A DNA stretch of 64,000 bases from Dryococelus australis (Eukaryota; Arthropoda; Insecta; Phasmatodea; Phasmatidae). A program made the translations under genes and the position numbers. Of this stretch, positions 48,765 through 59,096 are shown in pieces; the first letter of the stretch is position 1; each line of letters begins with the position of its first letter. The stretch lies in NCBI GenBank assembly GCA_029891345.1, contig CM056994.1, positions 223,929,491 through 223,993,490 of the forward strand, given 5' to 3'. Below the pieces are notes generated by a model, which saw only the letters and a list, made by a program, of their open reading frames with translations, was not told the DNA's origin and ran no database searches.

Positions 48765-48895
48765 TAGTTTTATTACCATTATTTGATTTTTAGCGATATT
48801 AGCAGTATATTATTTTAGCAATATTAGCGGGATTAGCAATATTTGCGATATTAGTGATATACGATATTGGCTATATGCTATATTAGTATGACCTA
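48765..48895. repeat. GATATTA-type degenerate minisatellite
   Basis: About ten imperfect units of a 9-12-nt motif (GCGATATTA / GCAATATTA / GTGATATAC) over 130 bp. Confidence 0.75.
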
Positions 48896-49689
48896 TGTTT
48901 ACGATATAAGCTAAAAGGTTTAATTCCACAATAAATACATACAGTTTTATAGCGAATGTAGTAGCGAGAGTCTATAAAACATTAACTTGTGTGCTGGATC
49001 AGATTTTCCATGCGTCAATTGATATTTATCCAAAAAATATTGCAAATAAATCGCTCAGGATATTAATTGATTTGCTGTCCACAGCAACAGTTTGGGCTAA
49101 GTTACAAACAGATAACGTGTGGGCGATATACATAATTACCTCGTTTATAGTAAAATTTCGCTCCGTAATGAACTCGCGAGTGGCAGTAAGAAAGCCTACT
49201 GAAATTTGACCTGGAAAACACTCTGACTGTACTGAATCAGGAATGGAATAGGATAGTCCAATTCAGTTCCCTGAGTGGTGGTGTGACGAGTCAAATTTAA
49301 TTATTAAGTCGTCTACAACAAGCGGGTTGTCCGTCATTTTGATGTTTTAAAAAGAACGAGTGGGTCGGTTTTTTTTCTTGCGCGTGGGTTTTATGTGTGT
49401 GTGAGAGAGAGAGACAGAGAATTTGAAGACATAAGAAATATCGACGCCTTAAACTTAATTAAAACTTGGTATTTCGTATATCGTTTCTTCTTCAATTTAG
49501 CTGTTTTCAGAAGATAACTCTTTGCCTTTTAAACCCATGTTCTCTCTGAATTCGTTCTTGATTACATTTCGCTCAGGGTTTGCTCATTTTCTGTGAACGG
49601 GCGAAATTCTTTCCAAGTTGATCCCAGTCCGAGTTCTTCTTAACTTAAAGATACTTTAAAAGTGGGCTGGACCCCCGCGTCCAAGTTCA

Positions 49690-49830
49690 AGAAGCGAGGG
49701 AGTGATACGGGCGATACTAACACGCACTTCTAGCGCCTCATCGCTCCTACGGGCAAGGCGTGCAGTGTGTTTCCGTCGTGACGCTGTACTGAGTAAATTA
49801 GATGTGTAACAGTGGGGTTTTATTACATGT
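49690..49830. repeat. R1 GC-richer repeat, copy 3 (partial)
   Basis: GATACGGGCGATACTAACAC, TAGCGCCTCATCGCTCCTAC and GTGCAGTGTGTTTCCGTCGT align in order with 46378-46470. Confidence 0.55.
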
Positions 49831-50654
49831 GATGAAAGAACACAGATTAAACTACTTCTGTATGGTCGTACTTTTCTCTTACTGCTTAAAGAAATTGCAT
49901 ACACAAGATTTAAAAATTCGATATTTGACAATTTTCACAATTTTTTTTTCTCCGAGAATACACGTACTATGACAAAAGTAAAAGAAAAGATGGGGATAGA
50001 TAATTTTTTTTTTTCCTTTTATGACAAAAGTCGTTTTTGCAGAACATTTATTTACCGATATACGCGTATCCGCGCAAACAACTATTTTACAAAAATGTGG
50101 GGGTCCATCCATCTCTTAAGCAACGTAAGCAATTACACAGGCATTATGGCGGAGCTTACTTAAATTAGTAAGATACATTTGTGTAACACACGTGTTGCAA
50201 AAGATACAAAATACTTTTTTTTTTTTTTTTGCAATAATATGCCTGGAAAAAATGTTATAACAGAAATGTGTGGTTGGTGGTGTTATTGAAGTATTCAAGT
50301 ATTACTAGTTGAGTTATATAACACATTTTCGGGGCAATTTCTTTGAGACTGACGTAACAAGTTGCGGCGGTGAACTATGTTTACAAAGGAAGTTTTCTAA
50401 AATTAAGTTAATGAAGTTTAATTAAAAATAATTTCTTGCTATATGTAGTTAAAATAATTAATTTTATTACTTCATTATTACTGATCACAGGGAGAAAAAT
50501 GAGGGAATTAGGTTGAAATGAAAGTGGTTCCATCACTGCGACACCTAGGACTGATGTAGTTTGCAAATATTTTCAATCTGGATTGAATATCTGAACATGC
50601 TACTAGTAGATAGACTCCCGTTTTCGATGCCGAAACCTCATGGTCTCACATAAG
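49831..50654. other. AT-rich spacer
   Basis: Nothing recognised apart from T-runs (50005, 50213). Confidence 0.5.
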
Positions 50655-51055
50655 TATAAGCTGTTCACTACAAACTGAGCACATTTGAAATCAACCTTTG
50701 AAATATGTCACTGTCCCTTATGTTAACGGGAAAACTGACATGCACCAACTAAAGTTAGTAACGACAGACGGTAAATAATGACATTTTTTAACGTAAGTTT
50801 AGTATAGTATTAGGTAAATTCGTTATTACTGAAATTAATTCTTTTGCTTTCTTTTTTTTTTTAAAGCATATAAGTGTCAAAATGAGCAAATCTGAAAAAT
50901 ATGTACACCCTTAATAAATTGATTGAAGTATGAATAACGTGATCAGGCTCGTGGCAACGTTGAGTGTACATATAGTGGAAGTACACACGACGTCCATTCC
51001 AGTAGATCATCGGCCAAGCTTTCAAAAGTGCCAAGTTTACCGTAAAGAGTCTTTA
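50655..51055 (-). mobile_element. MITE-1 subtype A, complete copy in reverse
   Basis: Left TATAAGCTGTTCACTACAAA then CTGAGCACATTTGAAATCAA. Right GCTTTCAAAAGTGCCAAGTT then TACCGTAAAGAGTCTTTA. 401 bp, interior diverged but collinear with 43142-43569. Confidence 0.84.
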
Positions 51056-51324
51056 CATCTCGAATATATTCCGTGCCGCGGCACATTAGCTGATAATCCT
51101 TGGTCTTCTGGCTGCATCACGTGTGATGGCCTCTTGTAGCGTTCACGGATCGTGGTGGGCCGTATGCCCGGAGTCTGTGACTTGGAGCATCACCAGTAAT
51201 TATTCATAGGTTGATGCAGGCCGTACGCAGCTCGGACGAGTTCGAGATACACACACCGTGGCGGCACGTGGTGTTGGTGCAGCCTCACCGACACTTGGCG
51301 CAGGTTTTGCGGCGTTGCGTCGCA

Positions 51325-51358
<34 letters not shown>

Positions 51359-51775
51359 CGCCCATTGTTTGTTCCCGGCTGAATAAAGCGAGGGACGAGG
51401 ACGGAGAGAGGATAAGGACCCGAACTGTGGGATGCAATAAGCAGCGAGGGACGCCCGCCCTTACTTCCTTCCTCCGGCGCGTCGGAAAGCTTTTCTAAAT
51501 CGATTAAGCCCGAAATCGTAGGAATTCGTATTGACTCACCCACACAGTGGCGCTGCTCCCCGCGGACAATGGAGAGGAGAGCCCCCACAGACTGCGCTGG
51601 AAGAGGAGACACTCCGCGGTACTGGCCCGACGAGAATCACTGCTCCGGCGGTCACTTGATTGCACGTCCTACTTTCCAACGTTGCAGCTGAGGAGTACGG
51701 CGAGATTACAGAGGTTTCCCCGACACTCGTTACTGAAATTCACGTGCAGAACTAAGGTTAGTTCTACTTAGGTTC
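51056..51775. other. GC-rich island with (CA)n tract, unclassified
   Basis: High GC from about 51130 to 51760, interrupted by a CA microsatellite (51329-51355). Open frames on both strands mirror composition. CACGTGCAGAACTAAG|GTTAGT at 51755 resembles a splice donor, so a 5' exon or promoter island is conceivable, but no domain supports it. Confidence 0.4.
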
Positions 51776-53894
51776 AGAACAGAACGAGTTTTCTTATGGG
51801 AGAGTTTGGCATACGGAAAATTTCCTCCGCTAGGTTCGCAGTGTTCCAAAGTGGTCACCTATAATTAAAATTTTAAGCTACGTGAGTAATAAAAGAGAAT
51901 GACTTTACCTAGTTGCCTAGTTATTTTATACTTGATTTATGTTTATTGTAATTATTTTTTTTTTTTTTTTTTTACGTAGGAAATACAGGAAATCCTGTAC
52001 ACATGCGACACTAGCGATAACATAGTGGCAAAAATTTTAGTTTCCAAACGAAGAGCACTAAGCTTCCCAACCTTAACAAAATCACGCGATAAAGAAGACG
52101 TAAACCGATATTTATCGTTTTCTGCGCGAGTCCCCGACACTTGCTCACACATCGCCATTAGAAATATCAAAATCACTTGGCCGACTGCGGTGAACTGGTT
52201 CGGTTAAGTTTTAATCTTCAACAGGCACAACCTTTAAGTGATAAAAAGTACTTTAACTTACTTGAATATATTCGTGCTGCATTGAAAATAGCACCATCAA
52301 ATACAATTTAATATAGATATGACAAAAATTTGCAATTATATTTGATCTAATATAGCCTTTTCTTTACACTTGAAGTATCTAGAATATTGTCGCTTATAGT
52401 TATGCAAAAGTTTTATTCGAGACTAAGGAAAACCCAATATCCTCATCTGTGGCCACTGTTAGACGTAATCAAGTAATTAAATCTGTAATCTTGAGATTGT
52501 GCTCGGCTATTAATATACCCGAAGAACAAGTGAAAACTGAAAATATTTATAGTCAAGTGAAATTTATATTAAAAGCAAGAAAATAGCTTATCAGTCAGTT
52601 TTTGCTACTGTTTGTGATTGTTTTTTAAACGTATAATGATTTTAGCACCTTTGAGAAGTGTAAGATTTATGAAACATGTTCGGCAATTTTTTCTGTTTTC
52701 TGGTGTTTAATCTTTTTATAATTTCTTTATTAATTTTCGAGTGTTTCAATAAACCATGTATCGGAATCCTGCTCTCAAATCAACAAGTATACATTGTACA
52801 CGAATATTTATCCAGAAAATAACTTGTAGCATATTATTTTTCTATCTAAGAACATTTTTAGATATACATTTAATCTCAGCTCAGCATAGAAACCAAAATT
52901 ACTTCATAGAACTGACGAGTAAAATTAGAACAGGTTCTACTTCATGATACAATCCGTCACGTTGACTTTTCACGTGTTTTGAAAAGTAAAATTTTGTAAC
53001 GAATTATATATTTTTTGGCTTTTTCAGGTAGCCTCAGTTAACTTTACACTTTTTTTTAGAAAAAATCCTGAAAGTTATACAATTAAGTTCCTGTCATACA
53101 ATTAAGTTCACTTCAAATTTTCTTCAAATTTATTGAATTCAATTAATTGAATGCTCTATGATCTCCCTCAGACGTCATAATCGCGGCCATTTGGTCTTTC
53201 AAAGCATTGAACAAATAAAATTCCACAAAAAATTTTATATTTCCTTGAATCCGATTTTTGAAATAGCACTCCGAATTATTAAAACTGTATAAATATAATG
53301 TGTACTGTCTTAATGCAGAATTTTATGCGCATGTTAGCTACAAAAATACTAGCGTATATTTGTTTCATCCAAAATAAATGCATATATAATACTATAAAAT
53401 TGTTTGTTTTGATTTTGACAGATTGTTTTCGTGTAGTGCATAGTTAGTTGGAGTAGAAATAAACTTGATGAAGTTATTAATAGATTTTTAACTGAAATAT
53501 TTGTGAACAGTTTTAAGTTACCAGTTAAATATTTGTTGAATACACGTGCGTGTTGGAAAGGACTTCCAAAATTTTAAAGTAATCATTCAATTTATATTTA
53601 ATTCAATTAGTGGAAAAGTGTGTAAAATACTTTCTGTATTTAATTGTTTATTGGCTGAATTCAATAAAATATTTGATCATGTGAAATTGCTTTTAGACAC
53701 GGAATCAGTATTGGTAACGCGAAGAAATTCATGATAAGCAACATTGCAGTTAAATTTTTAATATATTGCAATTCTACTTACCAAGACTACACAAAAATAT
53801 GTAAGGTGACGAAACTTACTGTTTCAATGATGGCGGCATTTTCTTAGCTGAGCTGAAAGTAGTTACATCCAGAGAGTTCTGTTCCATTACATTG
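51776..53894. other. AT-rich spacer, no gene recognised
   Basis: 2.1 kb. A T-run at 51956-51973. No element ends or domains. Confidence 0.5.
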
Positions 53895-54583
53895 TACACT
53901 ATCGACCAAAAATAACTGGGAACCCGTGAACATAGGTAATTCAGTACATCAGTTGACTTGTGTGGCTGCCATACGCTGCAGGCCGGTGTAGAACCAGTTG
54001 ACAAGGAGATGGTACGAGGCACAGAGCTATCGGACTTCGATAAGGGCGTGATTGCGGGCTGCCATCTCAGTGGGCTGTCTAGCCGGGCGATTGCACGGAA
54101 GGTAAACAGGCCCAAATCAACGGTCGCATTCGTCCTGCGTAAGTGGAAGGTCGATGGGCATTGTGCCAATGCTGCACGTTCTCGGCGACCTCCAATCTTG
54201 ACCGACAGAAATCGCAGAACCAGGAAACGTGAATTTGTCAAAAATAGGGCACAACCCATGGCTGCCATCCGACTGAAGTTTCATGCAGCAACAGGAGTAT
54301 CGGTTTCCATTGGAACATTGCGTACAGAGACCCACCGACTTGGATATTTCGGAAGAGCAGATACACATAAGCCCTATATCCATTGCTCAACTCATAGAGA
54401 ATGGTTGTAAGAGGAATGGCGACGAATCCTCGTGGATGTCCTGCAAACACTCGTAGAGAGCATGCCAGACAGGGTGGCTGCTGTTATAGCCGCGAGAGGT
54501 GGCCCTATGAGATTCTAACTGGGTGACAACCACCAAGCAATCATTGTGGACAGGAGCCCAATTACTTGTTGGTCGATAGTATA
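53895..54583 (+). mobile_element. Internally deleted Tc1 element with both TIRs
   Basis: The left end CACTATCGACCAAAAATAAC then TGGGAACCC is mirrored by the right end GGAGCCCAATTACTTGTTGG then TCGATAGTA, with TA at both flanks. The 689-bp element keeps both ends of the transposase gene but lacks its centre, so it is a deletion derivative of a full Tc1 element of about 1.6 kb. Confidence 0.9.
54009..54536 (+). pseudogene. Tc1 transposase, N-terminus fused to C-terminus by deletion
   Basis: Opens at ATG 54009 with MVRGTELSDFDKGVIAGCHL, then the helix-turn-helix region SSRAIARKVNRPKSTVAFVL, RKWKVDGHC, RSRRPPILTDRNRR and GVSVSIGTLR (second DNA-binding half). The frame ends at 54410. A shifted continuation encodes the family C-terminus (LQTLVESMPDRVAAVIAARG then GPMRF, about 54430-54520). 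The DDE catalytic core is missing entirely. The DNA-binding part is well preserved, so it could still bind Tc1 ends if expressed, which is an inference. Confidence 0.88.
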
Positions 54584-55205
54584 TTTTAAATATACAGTAC
54601 GGCTTGCGGCTATTGGTTGGAGTCGACTCGGCAGTTAACAAACGTTCCCGACAGTTACTTTGGGAAGCATATCTGCGACCATGACTAGCTACTTCCACAG
54701 ATAGGAAGAAATATTTTTTAGTAAAGAACTCTAAATTCGCATCCCAATTCAAAAATTACTTTTCCTGTTTATGGAGAAATCGTGCGTAGATTACATCGCA
54801 TCCCCGGAAAATGCTATCCTTTCTATTGTTATTATTTGCATAAAGCCAATAAATTTTGGTACTTAACAGTTCGAGTAATGTGATTTTCAAAATTCTTATT
54901 TAATTCATGTAGGTGGCCACGCGTAAACTACACGTGTCTTTAAACCTTTTATTTGCAATGCCTTTAATGTATTGTCATAAATCGATATTTAGATTGAAAA
55001 ATATTAATGTCATCCTATTTCAATACTTCGTAAGTAATAAGTGCAATGATATGTGTTTTTTTTCTGTCATTCCAGTCGAATGTAAGTGTTGTGATATATC
55101 ATGCATATATGTCGTGCGAGGATGGCGTACATGAAAACTCCTCAAAATAGTGCATACGATGTAATACTCTCGATACTTGCAAAACGTGATTAATGAACTT
55201 TTGGT
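54584..55205. other. Spacer
   Basis: Nothing recognised. Confidence 0.5.
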
Positions 55206-55545
55206 ATGCCGAGAAGACGTACGAGAGAGCCGTACGACAAACTGCCGGAGTTTGAGAGAGGCCGGACGATAGGCTCGGAGAGTCAGGGTGGACGGACCGC
55301 CGAATTGTCTTCCATTTCGATCCTTCGGATTTATCAGTCGGATTGTTTTGGGAACAACATACACGTGACACATGGTGTACTGGTACCGAACAATCAGGAT
55401 AGGTCACCAGGAGGAAGTGCCATTCGATATTCAAAACAGACTCGAACACAGCCAACAGCTTCCGTGTCAATCATAAAGCGACGTGTTACAGCTAGATTTA
55501 GTAAAACTGTGTATGAGAACCATGTCCAGACGCTAACAGATTAAA
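55206..55545 (+). pseudogene. Tc1-type transposase N-terminal remnant (second family)
   Basis: Starts MPRRRTREPYDKLPEFERGR TIG, which matches the amino terminus of another insect Tc1-type transposase group (LSEFERGRIIG-type start before the helix-turn-helix). It then loses frame. QPTASVSIIKRRVTARFS near 55455 resembles the downstream P-T-A-S-x-S-T-I block. No DDE core was found after 55545. Family identification is from the N-terminal motif only. Confidence 0.6.
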
Positions 55546-55710
55546 TCTGCAATCGCGACTACCTTAACATGTTCTTCAATCAACACCTCAGTATCTTCTG
55601 CAGTGGTATCAACAAAAGGCTCAACGAGGTAGGCAAGTAGATAGCGGGGGTTAACGTTTCGTGGACAGCAAGGTTATTATAGACAGAAAAACTTTTGAGA
55701 GGAACAGGAA

Positions 55711-55882
55711 CAGAAACGGGGAAGGGATCGCCTACGGCCTGTAGTAAGAAACCATACTAGCGTTCCCCTAGATGGGTTTATGGAAACTATGGAAAACTGA
55801 AATCAGGATGGCCGGACCGGGATTCGAACCCAGTTCCTCCCGATTACGAATCGAAAGGTATACCACTGCGCCTCTTCGCTGG
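55711..55882 (-). mobile_element. SINE-B, reverse copy
   Basis: GGATGGCCGGACCGGGATTC then GAACCCAGTTCCTCCCGATT is the reverse of the SINE-B head and B-box; TATGGAAACTATGGAAAACT then GAAATCA is the reverse of its CCGTGGTTT body. Confidence 0.8.
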
Positions 55883-57000
55883 GCGAGAGTAACATAGAAT
55901 GCCACGGACTGACGAAACATATACTTTACTTTGAAAGTAAATATACACTATGTTAGATTTCCGAGAACTGCAGGTGAGCGCTACTGTCTCTGCCTAATTT
56001 TGTAGCGACGTACCTCCCTTTCTACTGGCATGACGGTCTGGTGAACCATCGCATAAGATCGTTGTTCTCCACTAGTGGTGATAAGATCGTCGTTCTCCAC
56101 TAGTGGTAATATGAACGCACAACAGTACACTGAAAACATGATTTGGTCCAGTCTGCTATCTTTCATAGCTGAGCGGGCAGGGGCCAGTTTCAGGCCAGAT
56201 AGCACTCGCCAACTGTGTTTTCCGAGGAGTGTCCCACATCATGTTTCAACACTGCTGTGCTCTGCTCAATTCAGTAATTTTTCCCCATCAACATTCGCGA
56301 GACCCCCGTACCAAAGTGTTCTTCAATTGAGTATAATTTGCAACAACTTTGAGTAGAACTGCCGCAGGAAAACAGTCTGAGTTTTTCGTTTCCTTGGCCG
56401 ATCGTATCAACTGATGTATTTAGGCACACGACGGTTAGAAAAAGTACTAAAATATTTTCCTTATGAAAATATTTTCCAAGTGAGGTGAACGCTGTCCTGA
56501 AGGTATGGTATTGTAATCGTTCCTAGTCTGGCATATTACATTAATAAAATTTTGTTTGAATATAACGACGCCTTCTTGGTGCGGAAATTTATTACGACTG
56601 TACTACGAACATATCCTTCGGAAGATATAGTTTTGATTTCTTACTTGTGCACTATTTCAAAACGAGCGTATTAGTAGAGTACCTAGACTATGTCATTAAG
56701 AGTTCTGGAACATGGAACAGTATTCTACCTTGTTTGTAAGACATAAACGCTCAAAATAAATTAATGTATGGTATAATTATTAATATTTTCACCTGTTCTG
56801 TACATCATTATGTTCATCAACACAATTCCGCTTACTGTAAAAGCTTTTACAGTAAGCACATAATCAAATTTCCCGTTATTTTTAGTATGAGTTGCAGTAT
56901 AGACTTCCATATTCATATACACTATATTTCGTCATTATAACGCAAAAGTGTTTGCAAGTACATATCACACAAACTAGCTTTATTGCATGTTTTATGCCGT
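55883..57000. other. Spacer with a short duplication and a 28-bp palindrome
   Basis: ATAAGATCGTTGTTCTCCAC then TAGTGGT is tandemly duplicated at 56050-56106 with one difference. A perfect palindrome lies at 56830-56857. The frames at 55981-56356 have no recognisable domain. Confidence 0.5.
56830..56857. repeat. Perfect 28-bp palindrome
   Basis: GCTTACTGTAAAAG followed by its exact reverse complement CTTTTACAGTAAGC, no loop. Confidence 0.95.
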
Positions 57001-57001
57001 T

Positions 57002-58654
57002 AATGCCGATTATAGTTTCAGACATTGTAAAAGCATGTCTAAAATCATCTCCGTTATGGGATTCAGTTCAAACACTTAATTTGCGCACTAACACGAGAGC
57101 CCATCTAAGCGAAAACAATGATAATGGTTTTCCACAACAATTGCTCAAGCTTGGAGAAGGAAAATTCCCTTTTCCAATCGCAAATGGTGATAGCGCTGAA
57201 ATCAAACTTGATTCTGGATTGGATCGCATAGTCCATAAATTAGAACATCTTATAGAGGCAATATATCCCGATCAAGGAAATTTATTGCAAAGAGACTATC
57301 ATTGGCTCTGTTCAAGGGCAATAGTAGCTCCCAGAAACGATACAGTTAATGAAATAAATACAATGACATTACAAGAAGATCCCGGCCAAGTTAAACATTG
57401 CAAATCCATTGATACCATCATCGACATTGAGGACAGTGTGCACTACCCTCAAGAATTTTAAAATTCATCAAATCGTCCAGGCCTGCCGCCACACGACCTC
57501 AAATTAAAGATTGGTATCCCAATAATGCTACTACGCAACTTAAACCCACCTAATATGTGTAATGGCACGAGACTATTGATAAAAGATTTGCGGAACATCA
57601 TCATCGAAGCAATGATATTAACTGGGCCTGCTGCCAGACAGCTAGTGCATATTCCACGTATCCTTACACTAAGAGAAAATATATATTTAGTTGCCCTAAC
57701 AAAATATATTGCTGAGCAAACAAATTTGAAAAGCAACAAAATTACTTTTGTTCGTCTAACAAAATACATTTTTGAATAAACAAAACTCTCTGTTGGGCCA
57801 AAAAATAAAAATCAGAATGTTAACTAAATATTTTGTTGAATCAACTGTATATATTTGTTTGGCCACTCATTTGACTGCCTTTGTTCGAAAATACAGCTCG
57901 AGAGTTTGTTTGTATTTTTTTGTAACAATTAGGATATTAAACGTGTTTTTTTTTTAGCATCTATCGATGTTTACCAATCATATAGACACATTAATAAAAC
58001 AATGGAACAAGAAACTGACAAGTAAAGGTGTAAAACTTGAAATATTTGTTTGCACGTGTTGTCCAATATTTGTCTATATCTATTTAAAAGCTTTCCGCTG
58101 TCACGAGTTGTCACATTAGCTACTGTTACTAAGGCGTAGTGCTCGGACGCAGGTGATCTAGGTTCGTAACTCCCGCGAACTTTTAAAAAAAATGTATGTC
58201 GGTCCAAACTGTTTAATGTACGTGCGGCCAAACAAATTTTTAGTTGCCCCAATCAAATCTTACAGTTTGGGCTAACCAAATGAGAATAACAAAATAACTT
58301 GGTTTCAGCAACAAAATATTTCATTGCCGCTATACAAACAAATAATTTGGATGCACCAAACAAATCTTGTTTGATTAAACAAAACCTTTTTTTCAGTGTG
58401 TGATCGCAACGGATCTGCCTACCTCTTTCAAGCGGTTACAGTTTCCAGTGCAGGTATTATTTGCTCTCACAATAAACAAGACCCAGGAACAAACGTTCAA
58501 ATTTGTGGGAATATATTTGAGAAAGGGATGTTTTTCTCATGGCCAATCATATGTCGAATTATCTGGAGTCAGAACTCCAGAAAATCGATATATTTTGCTA
58601 CCAGAAAATAATAAAACAATAAACATAGTATACAGAGAAGCTCTAACAAGTTAG
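57002..58654 (+). pseudogene. Helitron PIF1-like helicase, C-terminal half, interrupted
   Basis: First block (57002-57461): SDIVKACLKSSPLWDSVQTL, LRTNTRAHL, LLKLGEGKFPF, YHWLCSRAIVAPRNDTVNEI and KSIDTIIDIEDSVHYPQEF. This matches the region between the helicase core and C-terminal motifs of Helitron-type PIF1 helicases. After a one-base shift: PGLPPHDLKLKIGIPIMLLR, MCNGTRLLIKDL and ILTGPAARQLVHIPRI (57460-57663). After the inserted element: TDLPTSFKRLQFPVQ, LTINKTQEQTFKFVG (where the family has AQGQ; here TQEQ) and CFSHGQSYVEL, then YILLPENN (58405-58654). Missing N-terminal motifs, the shift and the altered motif mean it is inactive. Confidence 0.88.
57667..58398. mobile_element. CACTA-like element C3 inserted in the Helitron helicase
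   Basis: Starts CACTAAGAGAAAATATATAT and ends TTTTTTTCAGTG. Both subterminal regions are packed with short inverted motifs around CAACAAAATATTTTGTTG and AACAAATTTTTAGTTGCC. Helicase homology stops immediately before it (HIPRI) and resumes immediately after it (ATDLPT) in a compatible frame, so the borders are supported independently by the interrupted gene. 732 bp, no transposase. Confidence 0.68.
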
Positions 58655-58954
58655 TGTAAATTTAATAAAACCCATGTGGAAAAAATTGGGATAAGAGGTT
58701 CATATTTCCTATTCACGAAAAAACGAAGTTAATTTGAAGATTATACTGCCCTGTTCTGTTAATATAAATTTAATAAAACCTATGCAAAAAATAAGGAACT
58801 AAGTCGCAGGCAGATGCCATTAAAAATAATATGTTAAAATTATTATTTTTTACTTTAAGTTGTAACTATGGAGACAATTTTTAATTACTTTTAAAATGTA
58901 AATTTGAAATTTTGTAATCAAAAATATAATAATAAAACCATGTAATGCTATTAT

Positions 58955-58969
58955 TAATTATATATATAT

Positions 58970-59062
<93 letters not shown>
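58955..59062. repeat. (TA)n microsatellite
   Basis: About 100 bp of TA with a few interruptions, located between the helicase 3' region and the Helitron terminus. Confidence 0.95.
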
Positions 59063-59063
<1 letters not shown>

Positions 59064-59096
59064 GATGCCCAGCAAAGTGGGCGAGGGTATTGCTAG

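Larger units (their letters stand above)
57001..59096 (+). mobile_element. Helitron, 5'-truncated, with helicase and 3' terminus
   Basis: Contains the C-terminal part of the Helitron/PIF1 helicase (next entry), an AT-rich 3' region with a TA microsatellite (58955-59060), and the diagnostic 3' end. The end is a stem-loop GCCCAGCAAAGTGGGC, then GAGGGTATTG and CTAG, followed by host T at 59097. Helitrons end in CTRR before T after a short hairpin. The 5' end, Rep domain and first helicase motifs are missing. Interrupted by a CACTA-like element at 57667-58398. Confidence 0.88.

Noticed and set aside
51190..51612. 140-codon minus frame and overlapping plus frame
   Set aside because: The frame runs through a CA microsatellite and is explained by local GC content; no domain.
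58881..59075. 64-codon minus frame of Ile-Tyr repeats
   Set aside because: Translation of a TA microsatellite.
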